A stretch of DNA of 57,426 bases from Hyphomicrobiaceae bacterium (GTDB lineage Bacteria; Pseudomonadota; Alphaproteobacteria; Rhizobiales; Xanthobacteraceae): NCBI GenBank assembly GCA_021324465.1, contig JAJPJB010000087.1:1-57426 (forward strand), in the 5' to 3' direction. The notes under the pieces were generated by a model. It was not told the DNA's origin and searched no databases. It worked only from the letters and a program-made list of their open reading frames with translations. Within the stretch, counting starts at the first letter, position 1; each line of letters starts with the position of its first letter. Position numbers and translations under genes: made by a program. This document shows positions 27,096 through 36,324 of the stretch, piece by piece.

Positions 27096-27122
27096 TTGAC
27101 ATCGGGGCGATCGCGGTATCTT
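27096..27122 (+). promoter_or_regulatory. Candidate promoter of the fabD operon
   Basis: A perfect -35 hexamer TTGACA at 27096-27101, a short 15-base spacer and TATCTT at 27117-27122. It lies about 47 bases upstream of the fabD start. The short spacer lowers the confidence. Confidence 0.45.
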
Positions 27123-27168
27123 TCGCCGCTTCCCGCACGCTGGCTGCTAGAGGGTGGATATCAAACAG

Positions 27169-28113
27169 ATGACGACCGCCTTTGTATTTCCCGGCCAGGG
27201 CAGCCAATCCGTCGGCATGGGCAAGGCCCTTGCCGATGCCTTTCCTGCAGCCCGCCGGGTCTTCGACGAGGTCGATGGAGCATTGTCGCAGCGACTGAGC
27301 GAAATCATCTGGAACGGGCCGGCGGATATGCTGACGCTCACCGAAAATGCGCAGCCGGACCTGATGGCGGTCTCGCTCGCCGCCATGCGGGTTCTGGAAG
27401 AGGAGGCCGGCGTCGACCTCAAGCGCGATGCCGCCTTTGTCGCCGGGCACTCGCTCGGCGAATATTCGGCGCTTGCCGCCGCGCGCGCGCTGTCGATCGC
27501 CGACGCGGCGCGGCTTTTGCGGACCCGCGGGCTCGCCATGCAAAAGGCGGTGCCAGTCGGCAAAGGCGCCATGGCGGCACTAATCGGGCTCGAGCTCAAC
27601 GAGGTCAGACTGGTTGCGGCCGAAGCGGCGAACGCCGGCATCTGCGCAGCGGCAAACGACAATGGCGGCGGGCAGGTCGTGTTGTCCGGAGATAAGCTCG
27701 CCGTCGAGCGCGCCATCGAATTCGCCAAGAGCCGCGGCGCCAAGCGCGCAATGCTGCTGCCGGTGTCGGCGCCCTTTCATTGTAGCCTGATGCAGCCGGC
27801 TGCGGATGCGATGGCCGAAGCGCTTGCCAAAGTCTCGGTCAAGCCGCCTGCCGTTCCCGTGGTGGCCAATGTGCTGGCGCGGCCGATTAGCGATCCGGCG
27901 GAAATTGTGCGAAGTCTCATCGCGCAAGTGACCGCAACGGTGCGCTGGCGCGAATCTGTTTTGTTTATGGCGCAGGCCGGCGTGACCAGTTTCTATGAAG
28001 TGGGCGCGGGCAAAGTGTTGACCGGCTTGAACAAGCGGATCGCGGAAGCGGCGACGGCGTCGTCGATTGGTGTGCCGGACGATATCAGCCGTTACAAAGC
28101 GGCAGGCGGCTGA
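27169..28113 (+). CDS. fabD: Malonyl-CoA:ACP transacylase
   Basis: Moves malonyl groups from CoA to acyl carrier protein for fatty-acid elongation. It begins MTTAFVFPGQGSQSVGMG. The active-site Ser is in GHSLGEYSALAA, and the catalytic His is expected in VSAPFHCSLM. ATG 27169 (314 residues) matches the family; a GTG five codons upstream is possible. First gene of the fabD-fabG-acpP-fabF series. Confidence 0.96.
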   Translation: MTTAFVFPGQGSQSVGMGKALADAFPAARRVFDEVDGALSQRLSEIIWNGPADMLTLTENAQPDLMAVSLAAMRVLEEEAGVDLKRDAAFVAGHSLGEYSALAAARALSIADAARLLRTRGLAMQKAVPVGKGAMAALIGLELNEVRLVAAEAANAGICAAANDNGGGQVVLSGDKLAVERAIEFAKSRGAKRAMLLPVSAPFHCSLMQPAADAMAEALAKVSVKPPAVPVVANVLARPISDPAEIVRSLIAQVTATVRWRESVLFMAQAGVTSFYEVGAGKVLTGLNKRIAEAATASSIGVPDDISRYKAAGG

Positions 28114-28140
28114 CGCCGTCTTTCGTGGCGAGGAGAGCAA

Positions 28141-28878
28141 ATGTTCGAGTTGACCGGAAAGACGGCGCTGGTGACCGGCGCGACCGGCACGATCGGCGGC
28201 ACCATTGCGGGCGTTCTGCACAGCCAGGGCGCAACGGTTGCGATTTCCGGAACCCGGCGCGAAGTGCTTGACCGGTTGGCCGCCGCGTTGCGCGAGCGCG
28301 TGCATGTCCTGCCATGCAACCTTGCCGATGCCGCAGAGACGGAGGGGCTGGTCCCGCGCGCCGAGGAGGCGATGGGCCAGCTCGATGTGCTGGTCGCCAA
28401 TGCCGGCATCACGAAAGACAATTTGCTCGTTCAGTTGCGTGATGAGGATTGGGACCAGGTCATCAACGTCAATTTGTCCTCGACATTTCGGCTGGCGCGC
28501 GCTGCGGTGCGCGGCATGATGCGACGCCGGTTTGGACGCGTCATCGCCATCACGTCAGTCGTGGGGACGACCGGAAATCCGGGGCAGGGTAATTATGTTG
28601 CCGCCAAAGCCGGCATCACCGGCATGGTCAAGGCCATTGCGCAGGAATATGCCAAGCGCGGCGTGACCGCCAATTGCGTCGCGCCGGGCTTCATCGTCAC
28701 GCCGATGACCGAAAAGCTCAACGACAAGCAGCGCGAAGTTATATTGGCGAAAATTCCGGCCGCGCGCGCCGGAACCGCCGACGAGGTGGCTGCCGCGGTC
28801 GCTTTCCTGGCCTCAAATGAGGCCGCCTATGTGACTGGCCAGACGTTGCATGTGAATGGCGGAATGGCCATGATTTAA
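28141..28878 (+). CDS. fabG: 3-oxoacyl-ACP reductase
   Basis: NADPH-dependent SDR enzyme that reduces beta-ketoacyl-ACP. Cofactor motif TGATGTIGG near the N-terminus, NAG in VANAGITKDNLL, the active-site Ser in AITSVVG, and YxxxK in GNYVAAKAGITGM. Its 245 residues and position between fabD and acpP support FabG over another SDR. 'gaggagagcaa' precedes the start codon. Confidence 0.95.
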   Translation: MFELTGKTALVTGATGTIGGTIAGVLHSQGATVAISGTRREVLDRLAAALRERVHVLPCNLADAAETEGLVPRAEEAMGQLDVLVANAGITKDNLLVQLRDEDWDQVINVNLSSTFRLARAAVRGMMRRRFGRVIAITSVVGTTGNPGQGNYVAAKAGITGMVKAIAQEYAKRGVTANCVAPGFIVTPMTEKLNDKQREVILAKIPAARAGTADEVAAAVAFLASNEAAYVTGQTLHVNGGMAMI

Positions 28879-29033
28879 GTCGTGTTTTGAAGGTGATAGA
28901 GCAGATGCCGCGGCGCTGCAGCCGTGCTGGTCAACGTGAATGAAGTGTGGTAACCGAACCAAAATCGGGCTGGGGGAGCCGCAATGCCGGAGAGCGGGGC
29001 AACCATATCCGCCTCTGATCGGTGTCGACCCAA

Positions 29034-29065
29034 TTGAACTTGCCGGCCCCCGTCGGCGCGTTCAA
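29034..29065 (+). promoter_or_regulatory. Hairpin in the acpP leader
   Basis: Outer arms TTGAAC (29034-29039) and GTTCAA (29060-29065) enclose a symmetric two-base internal loop and inner arms GCCG (29042-29045) and CGGC (29054-29057). It lies 43 bases before acpP. Role unknown. Confidence 0.4.
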
Positions 29066-29108
29066 AGGAGAGCTTGATTGGGTCGCGTTGAAAAATGAGG
29101 TTGGAACA

Positions 29109-29348
29109 ATGAGTGATATTGGCGAGCGGGTTAAGAAGATCGTCGTGGAGCATCTCGGTGTCGAGCCCGACAAAGTGACCGAGAACGCCAGCTTCATCGA
29201 TGATCTCGGCGCCGACAGCCTCGACACGGTCGAGCTCGTCATGGCTTTCGAGGAAGAGTTTGGCTGCGAAATTCCGGATGATGCGGCGGAGACTATTTTG
29301 ACGGTGGGCGACGCCATCAAGTTTCTTGAAAAGAACGCGAAGAGCTGA
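29109..29348 (+). CDS. acpP: Acyl carrier protein
   Basis: 79-residue acidic carrier that holds growing acyl chains on a phosphopantetheine arm. It is attached to the Ser of [21 protein letters not shown] 29109 gives the usual start [18 protein letters not shown]; the frame is open upstream but not protein-like. The ATG overlaps the stop of a five-codon minimal frame (see findings). Its position between fabG and fabF is conserved across bacteria. Confidence 0.97.
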   Translation: MSDIGERVKKIVVEHLGVEPDKVTENASFIDDLGADSLDTVELVMAFEEEFGCEIPDDAAETILTVGDAIKFLEKNAKS

Positions 29349-29498
29349 CTGCCGGCATCTGCCGCCATTGTCTATGACTTGCGCAGGATCTCGAGGGGAC
29401 CGCGTGCCAGAATGCGCGGGCGAGCGTTTTGCGCACAGACCCCGCGCACGTAACACCGGCATTGGTTGTTGGCCCGGGGCGTGACGGAAAAGCCCTTG

Positions 29499-30764
29499 AT
29501 GAGACGAGTCGTCGTCACAGGCCTTGGATTGGTGACGCCGCTGGCCTGCGGTGTCGAGCAAACATGGCAGCGGCTGATTGCCGGGCAGAGCGGGATCAGG
29601 CCGGTCGACAAGTTCGACGTCTCCGACATTCCCTGCAAAATCGCCGGGCAAGTGCCGCGTGGTAACGGCTGCGACGGCAGCTTCAATCCCGATGACTGGA
29701 TGGAGCCCAAAGAGCAGCGCAAAGTCGACGACTTCATTGTCTACGCAATGGGCGCCGCGACGCAGGCGCTCAAGGATGCGAATTGGCAGCCGCGCGAATA
29801 CAGCGATCAGATCATGAGCGGCGTCCTGATCGGCTCCGGGATCGGCGGCGTCGAAGGAATTGCCGAAACCGCGCTGTTGCTGCGCGACCGTGGTCCGCGC
29901 CGCGTATCGCCGTTCTTCATTCCGGGTCGCCTGATCAATCTCGCCTCGGGCTATGTCTCGATCGCCCATGCGCTCAAAGGGCCCAACCATGCGGTGGTGA
30001 CGGCCTGCTCTACCGGCGCTCATGCCATTGGCGATGCCGGCCGATTAATTGCGCTGGGTGATGCCGACGTGATGGTCGCCGGTGGCACCGAATCTCCGGT
30101 CAATCGCATATCGCTGGCCGGCTTCGCCGCGTGTCGCGCATTGTCCACCGGCTTCAACGACACGCCACAGCGCGCCTCACGTCCCTATGATCGCGATCGC
30201 GACGGCTTTGTGATGGGCGAGGGCGCAGGCGCCGTCGTGCTCGAGGAATACGAACATGCCAAACGGCGCGGCGCGCGGATCTATGGCGAATTGATCGGCT
30301 ATGGGCTTTCGGGCGACGCCTATCACATCACTGCGCCTGCCGAAGACGGCGATGGCGCCTATCGTTGCATGATGGCGGCGATCCGCCGCGCCGGCATTTC
30401 CGCCGGCGACATCGATTACATCAACGCGCACGGGACTTCGACGCCGCTGGGCGACGAGATCGAGCTCAAGGCCGTCGAGCGGCTAGTTGGCAATGCGGCA
30501 GGCCGAATCGCAATGTCCTCGACGAAATCTTGCATCGGGCATCTGTTGGGCGCGGCGGGCGCGGTCGAGGCGATCTTCTGCCTGCTTGCGATGCGCGATC
30601 AAGTGGCGCCGCCGACCATCAATTTGGACAATCCATCCGTTGCTACCGCGCTCGATCTCGTTCCGCACAAGGCGCGCAAGCGGCAAGTCAATATTGCGCT
30701 GTCGAATTCATTCGGATTCGGCGGCACCAATGCGTCGCTTGTGTTCCGTCGTGTCGAGCGTTAG
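29499..30764 (+). CDS. fabF: 3-oxoacyl-ACP synthase II
   Basis: Condensing enzyme of fatty-acid elongation. The Cys nucleophile is in VVTACSTGAHAIGDA, and the two active-site His are in NAHGTSTPLGD and SCIGHLLGAAGAVEA. ATG 29499 (MRRVVVTGLGLVTPL) is the family start and gives 421 residues. A GTG at 29481 is possible. Follows acpP after a 150-base gap. Confidence 0.95.
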   Translation: MRRVVVTGLGLVTPLACGVEQTWQRLIAGQSGIRPVDKFDVSDIPCKIAGQVPRGNGCDGSFNPDDWMEPKEQRKVDDFIVYAMGAATQALKDANWQPREYSDQIMSGVLIGSGIGGVEGIAETALLLRDRGPRRVSPFFIPGRLINLASGYVSIAHALKGPNHAVVTACSTGAHAIGDAGRLIALGDADVMVAGGTESPVNRISLAGFAACRALSTGFNDTPQRASRPYDRDRDGFVMGEGAGAVVLEEYEHAKRRGARIYGELIGYGLSGDAYHITAPAEDGDGAYRCMMAAIRRAGISAGDIDYINAHGTSTPLGDEIELKAVERLVGNAAGRIAMSSTKSCIGHLLGAAGAVEAIFCLLAMRDQVAPPTINLDNPSVATALDLVPHKARKRQVNIALSNSFGFGGTNASLVFRRVER

Positions 30765-30937
30765 GCATCGGAGCACCGTTCCGCCATATTTGCTCCTCAC
30801 TCGCCTGCGATCCACTGACGCGATTTATCGTCGCTCTGGCACTGGGCAGACGGCGCAGAATCTGCGAACATTGCTTTTCGTTGGGCGGGGCATTTTTCAA
30901 AATCGATGATGCGGCGCGTAAAAGTGGATGGCCGGTG

Positions 30938-32686
30938 GTGACAGGATCGAATTCACCGCCTGACGGTAACGAGCGACCTGCGCCGGCCTTGCGGCCCGCT
31001 CCGGCGCGCCCGGCCGATAAGCCAGGTCCGCAATCATTGGGCGCTGCGCCGCGTGCAGCCACGCCAAGCATTGGCGACTTGCTCACACCGCAGACGGCGG
31101 CGCCGCGTGCCGCGGCAAAACCGGCCGGCGCGGCGCCGAGCCCGTCGCCGCGTGCCGTGCAAGCTCCCACCTCGCGTCCAGCACCGAAAGTCGGCGATCT
31201 GCTCAACCCGGCACCGTCGCGGCCGGCGAGTGGCACAGCGGCCCCGATTGCGAAGAGCGCGTCCGTCCGCTCAGGCGCGGCACCCGTGCAACAGACGACG
31301 GCGCCGCGCACGGGTGCAGGCCTGCGGGCCGTTGCAGCGCAGCGAGACCCGCCGCCGGCAGCTGCCCTCAGACCGCCCGAGCCGATCAAAAGGCCCGCGG
31401 GGGCCGGCGATGCCGCTCCGCCGGTCCCAGACCGGCTGCGAAAGGGAATGGCTGCCGCGCCGGCAGAACCTAGTAACGGCAATATGAATCGCATCAATCC
31501 GCGCAGCCCTCGCACGGCGATCGAGCCCGATACCGTCGCAATGCCACCGCGGCGCTCGGCTAGCGCGCGGCATCCGCTGGTCGTCATCGGCAATGCCATC
31601 ATCAGCATTTTCGTGCTGCTGGCGATCGCAACCGGCGTGCTGCTGTTTGTCGGGAAACAGCGCTTCGAACAGCCGGGTCCGCTGGCGCAGGATACCATCG
31701 TGAATATCCCCAAGGGCTCGGGAATGCGCGACATTGCTGATGCGTTGCAGCGGCAGGGCATTATCGATCAGCCTTACGTGTTCATGGGTGGCGTTCTGGT
31801 GCTTAAAGCGCGCGAAGATCTCAAAGCCGGCGAATATCAATTCAAGGCACATGCGAGCCTGCGCGACGTGGTCGCAACCATGGTCGAAGGGAAAGTCGTC
31901 GAGCATCAGGTCAGTATTCCAGAAGGCTTGACCTCGCAGCAGATCGTCGCCCGTTTGGCGGAAGATAATGTCTTGGTCGGCGACATCAGGGAAATTCCCC
32001 GCGAAGGAAGCCTGCTGCCCGACACTTACGACTTCACGCGTGGCGTGACGCGTGAGCAAATGATTCAGCGCATGCAGCAGGCGCAGCAGCGCCTGGTCAA
32101 GGACATCTGGGATCATCACTCGCCCGATTTGCCGCTCAAATCGCCGGATCAGCTTGTCGTGCTTGCCTCGATCATCGAAAAGGAGACCGGCAAGCCCGAC
32201 GAGCGTACGCGCGTCGCTGCAGTCTTCATCAATCGGCTGAAGCAGAACATGAAGCTGCAGTCGGACCCGACCATCATCTACGGCCTGGTTGGCGGCAAGG
32301 GTACGCTCGGTCGTCCACTCACCAAGGCCGAGATCGAACAGCCGACGCCGTACAATACATATATCATCAGCGGTCTGCCGCCGGGCCCGATTTCCAATCC
32401 GGGCCGCGCCTCGCTCGAGGCTGCCGCCAATCCGGCGCGCACGCGGGAGCTGTACTTTGTTGCTGACGGGACCGGCGGTCACGCCTTCGCCGAAACCTAC
32501 GAGCAGCATCAGAAAAATGTCGCCCGGCTGCGCTCGATCCAGGCCGATCAGAAGGATCAAGCGCCGCTCGATGTTCAAATCCCGCCGGCATCAGGATCGG
32601 CGTCCGCCACGCCGGCCACGCCCGATCCTGCCTCGCCCTCGCCGCCGCGCGGTGCCTCAAAGTCTCGCACTCAAACGCTTCATTAA
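30938..32686 (+). CDS. mltG: Endolytic transglycosylase MltG with an N-terminal extension
   Basis: Membrane lytic transglycosylase that ends glycan-strand growth. A membrane helix (HPLVVIGNAIISIFVLLAIA) precedes a YceG domain with ASIIEKETG (catalytic Glu), RVAAVFINRL, LQSDPTIIYGL, NTYIISGLPPGPISNPG and the closing VADGTGGHAFAETYEQH. The N-terminal start is unclear. GTG 30935/30938 includes about 180 residues of Pro/Ala-rich cytoplasmic sequence with a repeated unit (SIGDLLTP and KVGDLLNP); ATG 31484 (MNRINPRSPRTAIEP) would give the usual size. It follows fabF, as in relatives. Confidence 0.9.
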   Translation: MTGSNSPPDGNERPAPALRPAPARPADKPGPQSLGAAPRAATPSIGDLLTPQTAAPRAAAKPAGAAPSPSPRAVQAPTSRPAPKVGDLLNPAPSRPASGTAAPIAKSASVRSGAAPVQQTTAPRTGAGLRAVAAQRDPPPAAALRPPEPIKRPAGAGDAAPPVPDRLRKGMAAAPAEPSNGNMNRINPRSPRTAIEPDTVAMPPRRSASARHPLVVIGNAIISIFVLLAIATGVLLFVGKQRFEQPGPLAQDTIVNIPKGSGMRDIADALQRQGIIDQPYVFMGGVLVLKAREDLKAGEYQFKAHASLRDVVATMVEGKVVEHQVSIPEGLTSQQIVARLAEDNVLVGDIREIPREGSLLPDTYDFTRGVTREQMIQRMQQAQQRLVKDIWDHHSPDLPLKSPDQLVVLASIIEKETGKPDERTRVAAVFINRLKQNMKLQSDPTIIYGLVGGKGTLGRPLTKAEIEQPTPYNTYIISGLPPGPISNPGRASLEAAANPARTRELYFVADGTGGHAFAETYEQHQKNVARLRSIQADQKDQAPLDVQIPPASGSASATPATPDPASPSPPRGASKSRTQTLH

Positions 32687-32802
32687 GTCCCGTTCGAGGC
32701 GATCGGCGGCGCGGACTTGTGAGCGCGCCGGGCCACCGTTAAGTTCGCGCGTCGCTGATTCATCGCGCAATCATCGATCGCTCGCCAAAGGGACCGAACG
32801 CC

Positions 32803-33690
32803 ATGGGACTTTCGAGCATGACCGGATTTGCTCGTGGCCATGGCGTAGCGGCTTCCTATGCATGGGCCTGGGAAGTCAAATCCCTCAACGGCAAGGGCCT
32901 TGATCTGCGGCTGCGAATGCCGCCGGGCTGGGATGCGATCGAAGTGCCGGTGCGAACACGAGCCGCCGAGGCACTGACGCGCGGATCGGTCCAGGCCAAT
33001 CTTACCGTCGAGCGCAGCGGCGCCGTGCCCGTCGTGCGCATCAATGCCGCGGTACTCGACGCTGTGCTGGCCACGATGAAGCAGCTCGCCGCGAAGGTCC
33101 AAACCGCGCCGCCAACGCTGGATGGACTGCTCGGCCTGAAGGGTGTGATCGAAATCAGTGATGCCGAAGAGCGCGAGGATGAACGGCGTGCCGCCGAGGC
33201 AGCCGTTATCGAAGGCTTCGCGCGCGTCATCGCCGCGCTCGGCGAAATGCGGCGCCACGAAGGCTTGGCGCTCGGCCAGGTGCTCTCGGCACGCCTCGAC
33301 GAAATTGCCGCACTCGCGGAGCGTGCCGACCGATCACCGGCGCGACAGCCGGAAGCAATCCGCGCTCGGCTCGCTGAACAGATTGCGATGCTGTTGGAAC
33401 AATCGGAGCGCTTCGATGCGGACCGCCTGCATCAAGAAGCGATCATGATTGCGTCAAAAGCCGATATTCGCGAGGAGCTCGATCGGCTCCTCGCGCATGT
33501 CGCGCAGGCGCGACATCTGATCAAGCAAGGCGGCGCGATCGGTCGGCGCCTCGATTTTCTTGCGCAGGAGTTCAATCGCGAGGCCAATACGCTGTGTGCT
33601 AAGGCGAACGATATCGAACTGACCAATATCGGCCTTGAGCTCAAAGTTGCAGTCGAGCAATTCCGCGAGCAGGTGCAGAACGTGGAATAG
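32803..33690 (+). CDS. YicC family endoribonuclease-like protein
   Basis: 295-residue protein starting LSSMTGFARG, with SYAWAWEVKSLNGKGLDLRLR and a C-terminal DUF1732 part (DREELDRLLAHV-like: here IREELDRLLAHVAQARHLI, then GRRLDFLAQEFNREANTLCAK). YicC relatives degrade RNA, including the small RNA RyhB in E. coli. It is placed upstream of gmk, a very conserved pairing. Confidence 0.92.
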   Translation: MGLSSMTGFARGHGVAASYAWAWEVKSLNGKGLDLRLRMPPGWDAIEVPVRTRAAEALTRGSVQANLTVERSGAVPVVRINAAVLDAVLATMKQLAAKVQTAPPTLDGLLGLKGVIEISDAEEREDERRAAEAAVIEGFARVIAALGEMRRHEGLALGQVLSARLDEIAALAERADRSPARQPEAIRARLAEQIAMLLEQSERFDADRLHQEAIMIASKADIREELDRLLAHVAQARHLIKQGGAIGRRLDFLAQEFNREANTLCAKANDIELTNIGLELKVAVEQFREQVQNVE

Positions 33691-33693
33691 GCG

Positions 33694-34347
33694 ATGGCGG
33701 GGGCGAGCGCACAACACAAGAAAATTGCGCGACGCGGACTGATGTTCGTGCTGTCCTCGCCGTCCGGCGCGGGAAAGACCACCTTGTCCCGGATGCTCCT
33801 GAAGGCGGATCGCAGAATAACGCTGTCGATCTCGGTGACGACGCGGCCGAAGCGCCCCGGTGAAGTCGATGGGCGCGATTACCATTTCATCGACACTCTC
33901 CGTTTCGACGACTTAGTCAAGAACAATGAGCTCCTGGAATGGGCCGAGGTGTTCGGCCATCGCTATGGCACGCCGCGCCGGCCGGTGATCGAAGCCTTGC
34001 AGGCCGGCCGCGATGTGTTGTTCGACATTGACTGGCAGGGCACGCAGCAGCTTCGCGAGCGCGCGCGCGACGACCTGGTCAGTGTCTTTATTTTGCCGCC
34101 GACGGTGCGGGAGCTCGAGCGCCGCCTCAAAAGCCGGGCGCAGGACAGCAAAGCCGTAATTCACTCGCGTATGGCCAAAGCGGCGGGCGAAATGAGCCAT
34201 TGGCCGGAATACGACTATGTCATTGTCAACCGCGATCGGGCGCAAGCCTTCGCCGAAATCCGCGCAATCCTTGCGGCGGAGCGGCTCAAGCGCGAACGCC
34301 AGATCGGGCTTTCAAGCTTCGTGCGAGCGCTCCAGGCGAAGCTTTAA
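33694..34347 (+). CDS. gmk: Guanylate kinase
   Basis: Phosphorylates GMP to GDP. P-loop SSPSGAGKTTLSRML near residue 22, GMP-binding VTTRPKRPGEVDGRDYHFID, and DIDWQGTQQL are all present in 217 residues. It starts one codon after the yicC stop. It is tail to tail with the alcohol dehydrogenase gene, with a single base between their stop codons. Confidence 0.96.
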   Translation: MAGASAQHKKIARRGLMFVLSSPSGAGKTTLSRMLLKADRRITLSISVTTRPKRPGEVDGRDYHFIDTLRFDDLVKNNELLEWAEVFGHRYGTPRRPVIEALQAGRDVLFDIDWQGTQQLRERARDDLVSVFILPPTVRELERRLKSRAQDSKAVIHSRMAKAAGEMSHWPEYDYVIVNRDRAQAFAEIRAILAAERLKRERQIGLSSFVRALQAKL

Positions 34348-34348
34348 T

Positions 34349-35419
34349 TTAGAATTCCGATCGCGGCACGAGCACGGTTCGGCCGACAACACGCCCGGCG
34401 CGCAGCGCTTCCAATGCGGCCTGGGCTTCAGCGAGCGGACGCTCGTGGGTCGGGATTGTCACGATCTTACCGGTGCGGGCAAGGTCGATCAGCTCACGCG
34501 CTTCGGCAAGCGTGCCGGTGATCGAGCCTTCGATGGTCATTGCCTTGATGGCGATCATGGCGGCCGGAATTGAGAAGCCGCCGCCGAGCAGCCCGGTGAC
34601 AATGACTTTGCCGCCGCGCGCCAGGACACCGGTGGTGAATTGCAGTGACTTGTCGGAGCCGACGAAATCGCAGGCTGCGAGCACGCCGCCATTCGTTGCT
34701 GCGATGATCGCACGCCGCGCTTGCGGATCGGCGGGATCGAACGCCTGGGCGGCGCCCGCGGCCAAAGCCGCGGCGCGCTTATCAGGATCAATATCGGCTA
34801 CGATTGGCGCAGCGTGAAACAAGACCCGCGCGATCGACAGGCCCATCATCCCGACTCCACCAAGCCCGACCAGAAGCACGCGACTATCTTTGCTGTCCGC
34901 CGCGAGGCGCTTGAGCGGCGCATAGGCGGTAAGCCCGGAGCACATCAGCGGGCCGGCAAAGAACGGCGACAGCGGCGCATAGTCTAGAAGGTAGCGCGGA
35001 TGGGGCACCAGCACATGGCTGGCGTAGCCGCCGTCGACGGCGACGCCGAGATGTCGATGTTTGGAACATAGATTCTCACGACCGGCACGGCAGGCTGCGC
35101 ATTCACCGCAGCCGATCCATGGGTAGACGGCGACGCGGTGACCGATTATGGCGCCTTCAACCAAGTGACCGGCGGCTTCGACGATGCCGGCAATCTCGTG
35201 GCCAAGCGTGAACGGCAGCTGCCGGTCTTTGGTGATGTCGAGTTGCTTGGCGCCGCCCAAATCGAAATAGCCGTCTTGGATATGGAGATCGGAATGGCAG
35301 ACGCCGCAGCATTCGACGCGCACCAGCACCTCGGTGCCGCGCGGCGTCGGAAGATCGACGACGGTCTCGCACAGCGGCCGGCCATAGGCGGCGAGTGATT
35401 GGCGACGAAACGTCCTCGT
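34349..35419 (-). CDS. Zinc-dependent alcohol dehydrogenase, apparent ACG start
   Basis: Medium-chain dehydrogenase of about 356 residues. The catalytic zinc Cys is in CGVCHSDLH, followed by GHEIAGIVE; the structural zinc Cys residues are in CGECAACRAGRENLC; the cofactor motif is GLGGVGMMG. The conserved-looking N-terminus TFRRQSLAAYGRPLCETVV is in frame upstream of the first GTG (35329), but no ATG, GTG or TTG opens it. ACG at 35419-35417 stands where ATG is expected, with 'ggaaagg' eight bases before it and an in-frame stop between. If ACG is not used, translation would begin at GTG 35329 and lose about 30 residues. It lies 35 bases after rsmA. Confidence 0.75.
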   Translation of the reverse strand, partial: TRTFRRQSLAAYGRPLCETVVDLPTPRGTEVLVRVECCGVCHSDLHIQDGYFDLGGAKQLDITKDRQLPFTLGHEIAGIVEAAGHLVEGAIIGHRVAVYPWIGCGECAACRAGRENLCSKHRHLGVAVDGGYASHVLVPHPRYLLDYAPLSPFFAGPLMCSGLTAYAPLKRLAADSKDSRVLLVGLGGVGMMGLSIARVLFHAAPIVADIDPDKRAAALAAGAAQAFDPADPQARRAIIAATNGGVLAACDFVGSDKSLQFTTGVLARGGKVIVTGLLGGGFSIPAAMIAIKAMTIEGSITGTLAEARELIDLARTGKIVTIPTHERPLAEAQAALEALRAGRVVGRTVLVPRSEF

Positions 35420-35454
35420 GGCTCAGGCCTTTCCAACTTCGGGCCAACGGCCCG

Positions 35455-36324
35455 TCACGCCTTATGATGGACCCTCGCAACGGCCCGGGCCAGCGCCACG
35501 AAACCGGAAACGGGAATATCCTCGGCGCGCGCGGTCGGCGCCAGACCGGCGGCCTCGATCAGGGCAGCCGTGTCAGTACCGAGCGAACGCAAGCTGTGGC
35601 GCAGCATCTTGCGCCGTTGACCGAAGGCCGCCTGTGTCACGCGTTCGAGTATCGCCCGATCGCAGGCGAGCGGTGCTGCGCGCGGCTTAAGCTGTACGAC
35701 CGAAGATGTGACCTTGGGCGGCGGCACAAAGGCCGAAGCATTTACATCGAACACGATTCGCGCTTCGCAGCGCCACTGCACGAGCACGGACAGCCGTCCG
35801 TAGCTCTTCGAGCCGGGCGCAGCGACCAAGCGCTCGGCGACCTCGCGCTGAAACATCAGCACGGCGCAGTCATACCAGGGCGGCCACGGCTCGACGCCGA
35901 TCCAGGACACCAACAGTGCGGTTGCAATGTTATAGGGCAGGTTGGCGACAATGCGCACCGGGCCGATATCATGACCGCTGGCAAGATGCGTGCTCGTATC
36001 AAAGCTTAACGCGTCTGCCGCTACGATCTCGAGGCGGCCGGGGTAGAGTGCCGCGATCTCGCCCAGCGCGGCAATCGCCCGCTGGTCGCGCTCGACCGCG
36101 ATCACGCGCGCAGCACCGAGCGCCAACAGCGCGCGGGTAAGGCCGCCGGGGCCGGGGCCGACCTCGAAGACCGTGACGCCGTCAAGCGGCCCGGCCGCGC
36201 GCGCGATCCGCGCCGTCAGATTGAGATCGAGAAGAAAATTCTGTCCGAGCGCCCTTTTGGCAATAAGGCCGTGCCGGCGGATCACCTCGCGCAGCGGCGG
36301 CAGATTGTCGATCGCGTCGGTCAC
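35455..36324 (-). CDS. rsmA: 16S rRNA dimethyladenosine transferase (KsgA)
   Basis: Dimethylates two adjacent adenosines near the 3' end of 16S rRNA. It shows [16 protein letters not shown], the SAM motif [14 protein letters not shown] and the catalytic NLPYNIAT, 289 residues in total. GTG 36324 ([14 protein letters not shown]) is chosen because it overlaps the pdxA stop as GTGA and gives the family length; the longer frame to 36558 lies within pdxA. Confidence 0.95.
   Translation of the reverse strand: MTDAIDNLPPLREVIRRHGLIAKRALGQNFLLDLNLTARIARAAGPLDGVTVFEVGPGPGGLTRALLALGAARVIAVERDQRAIAALGEIAALYPGRLEIVAADALSFDTSTHLASGHDIGPVRIVANLPYNIATALLVSWIGVEPWPPWYDCAVLMFQREVAERLVAAPGSKSYGRLSVLVQWRCEARIVFDVNASAFVPPPKVTSSVVQLKPRAAPLACDRAILERVTQAAFGQRRKMLRHSLRSLGTDTAALIEAAGLAPTARAEDIPVSGFVALARAVARVHHKA

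Noticed and set aside
30688-31761. 357-codon minus-strand frame opposite the fabF end and the MltG extension
   Set aside because: Gly/Ala/Arg-rich with no recognised domain; it mirrors the Pro/Ala codons of the plus strand.
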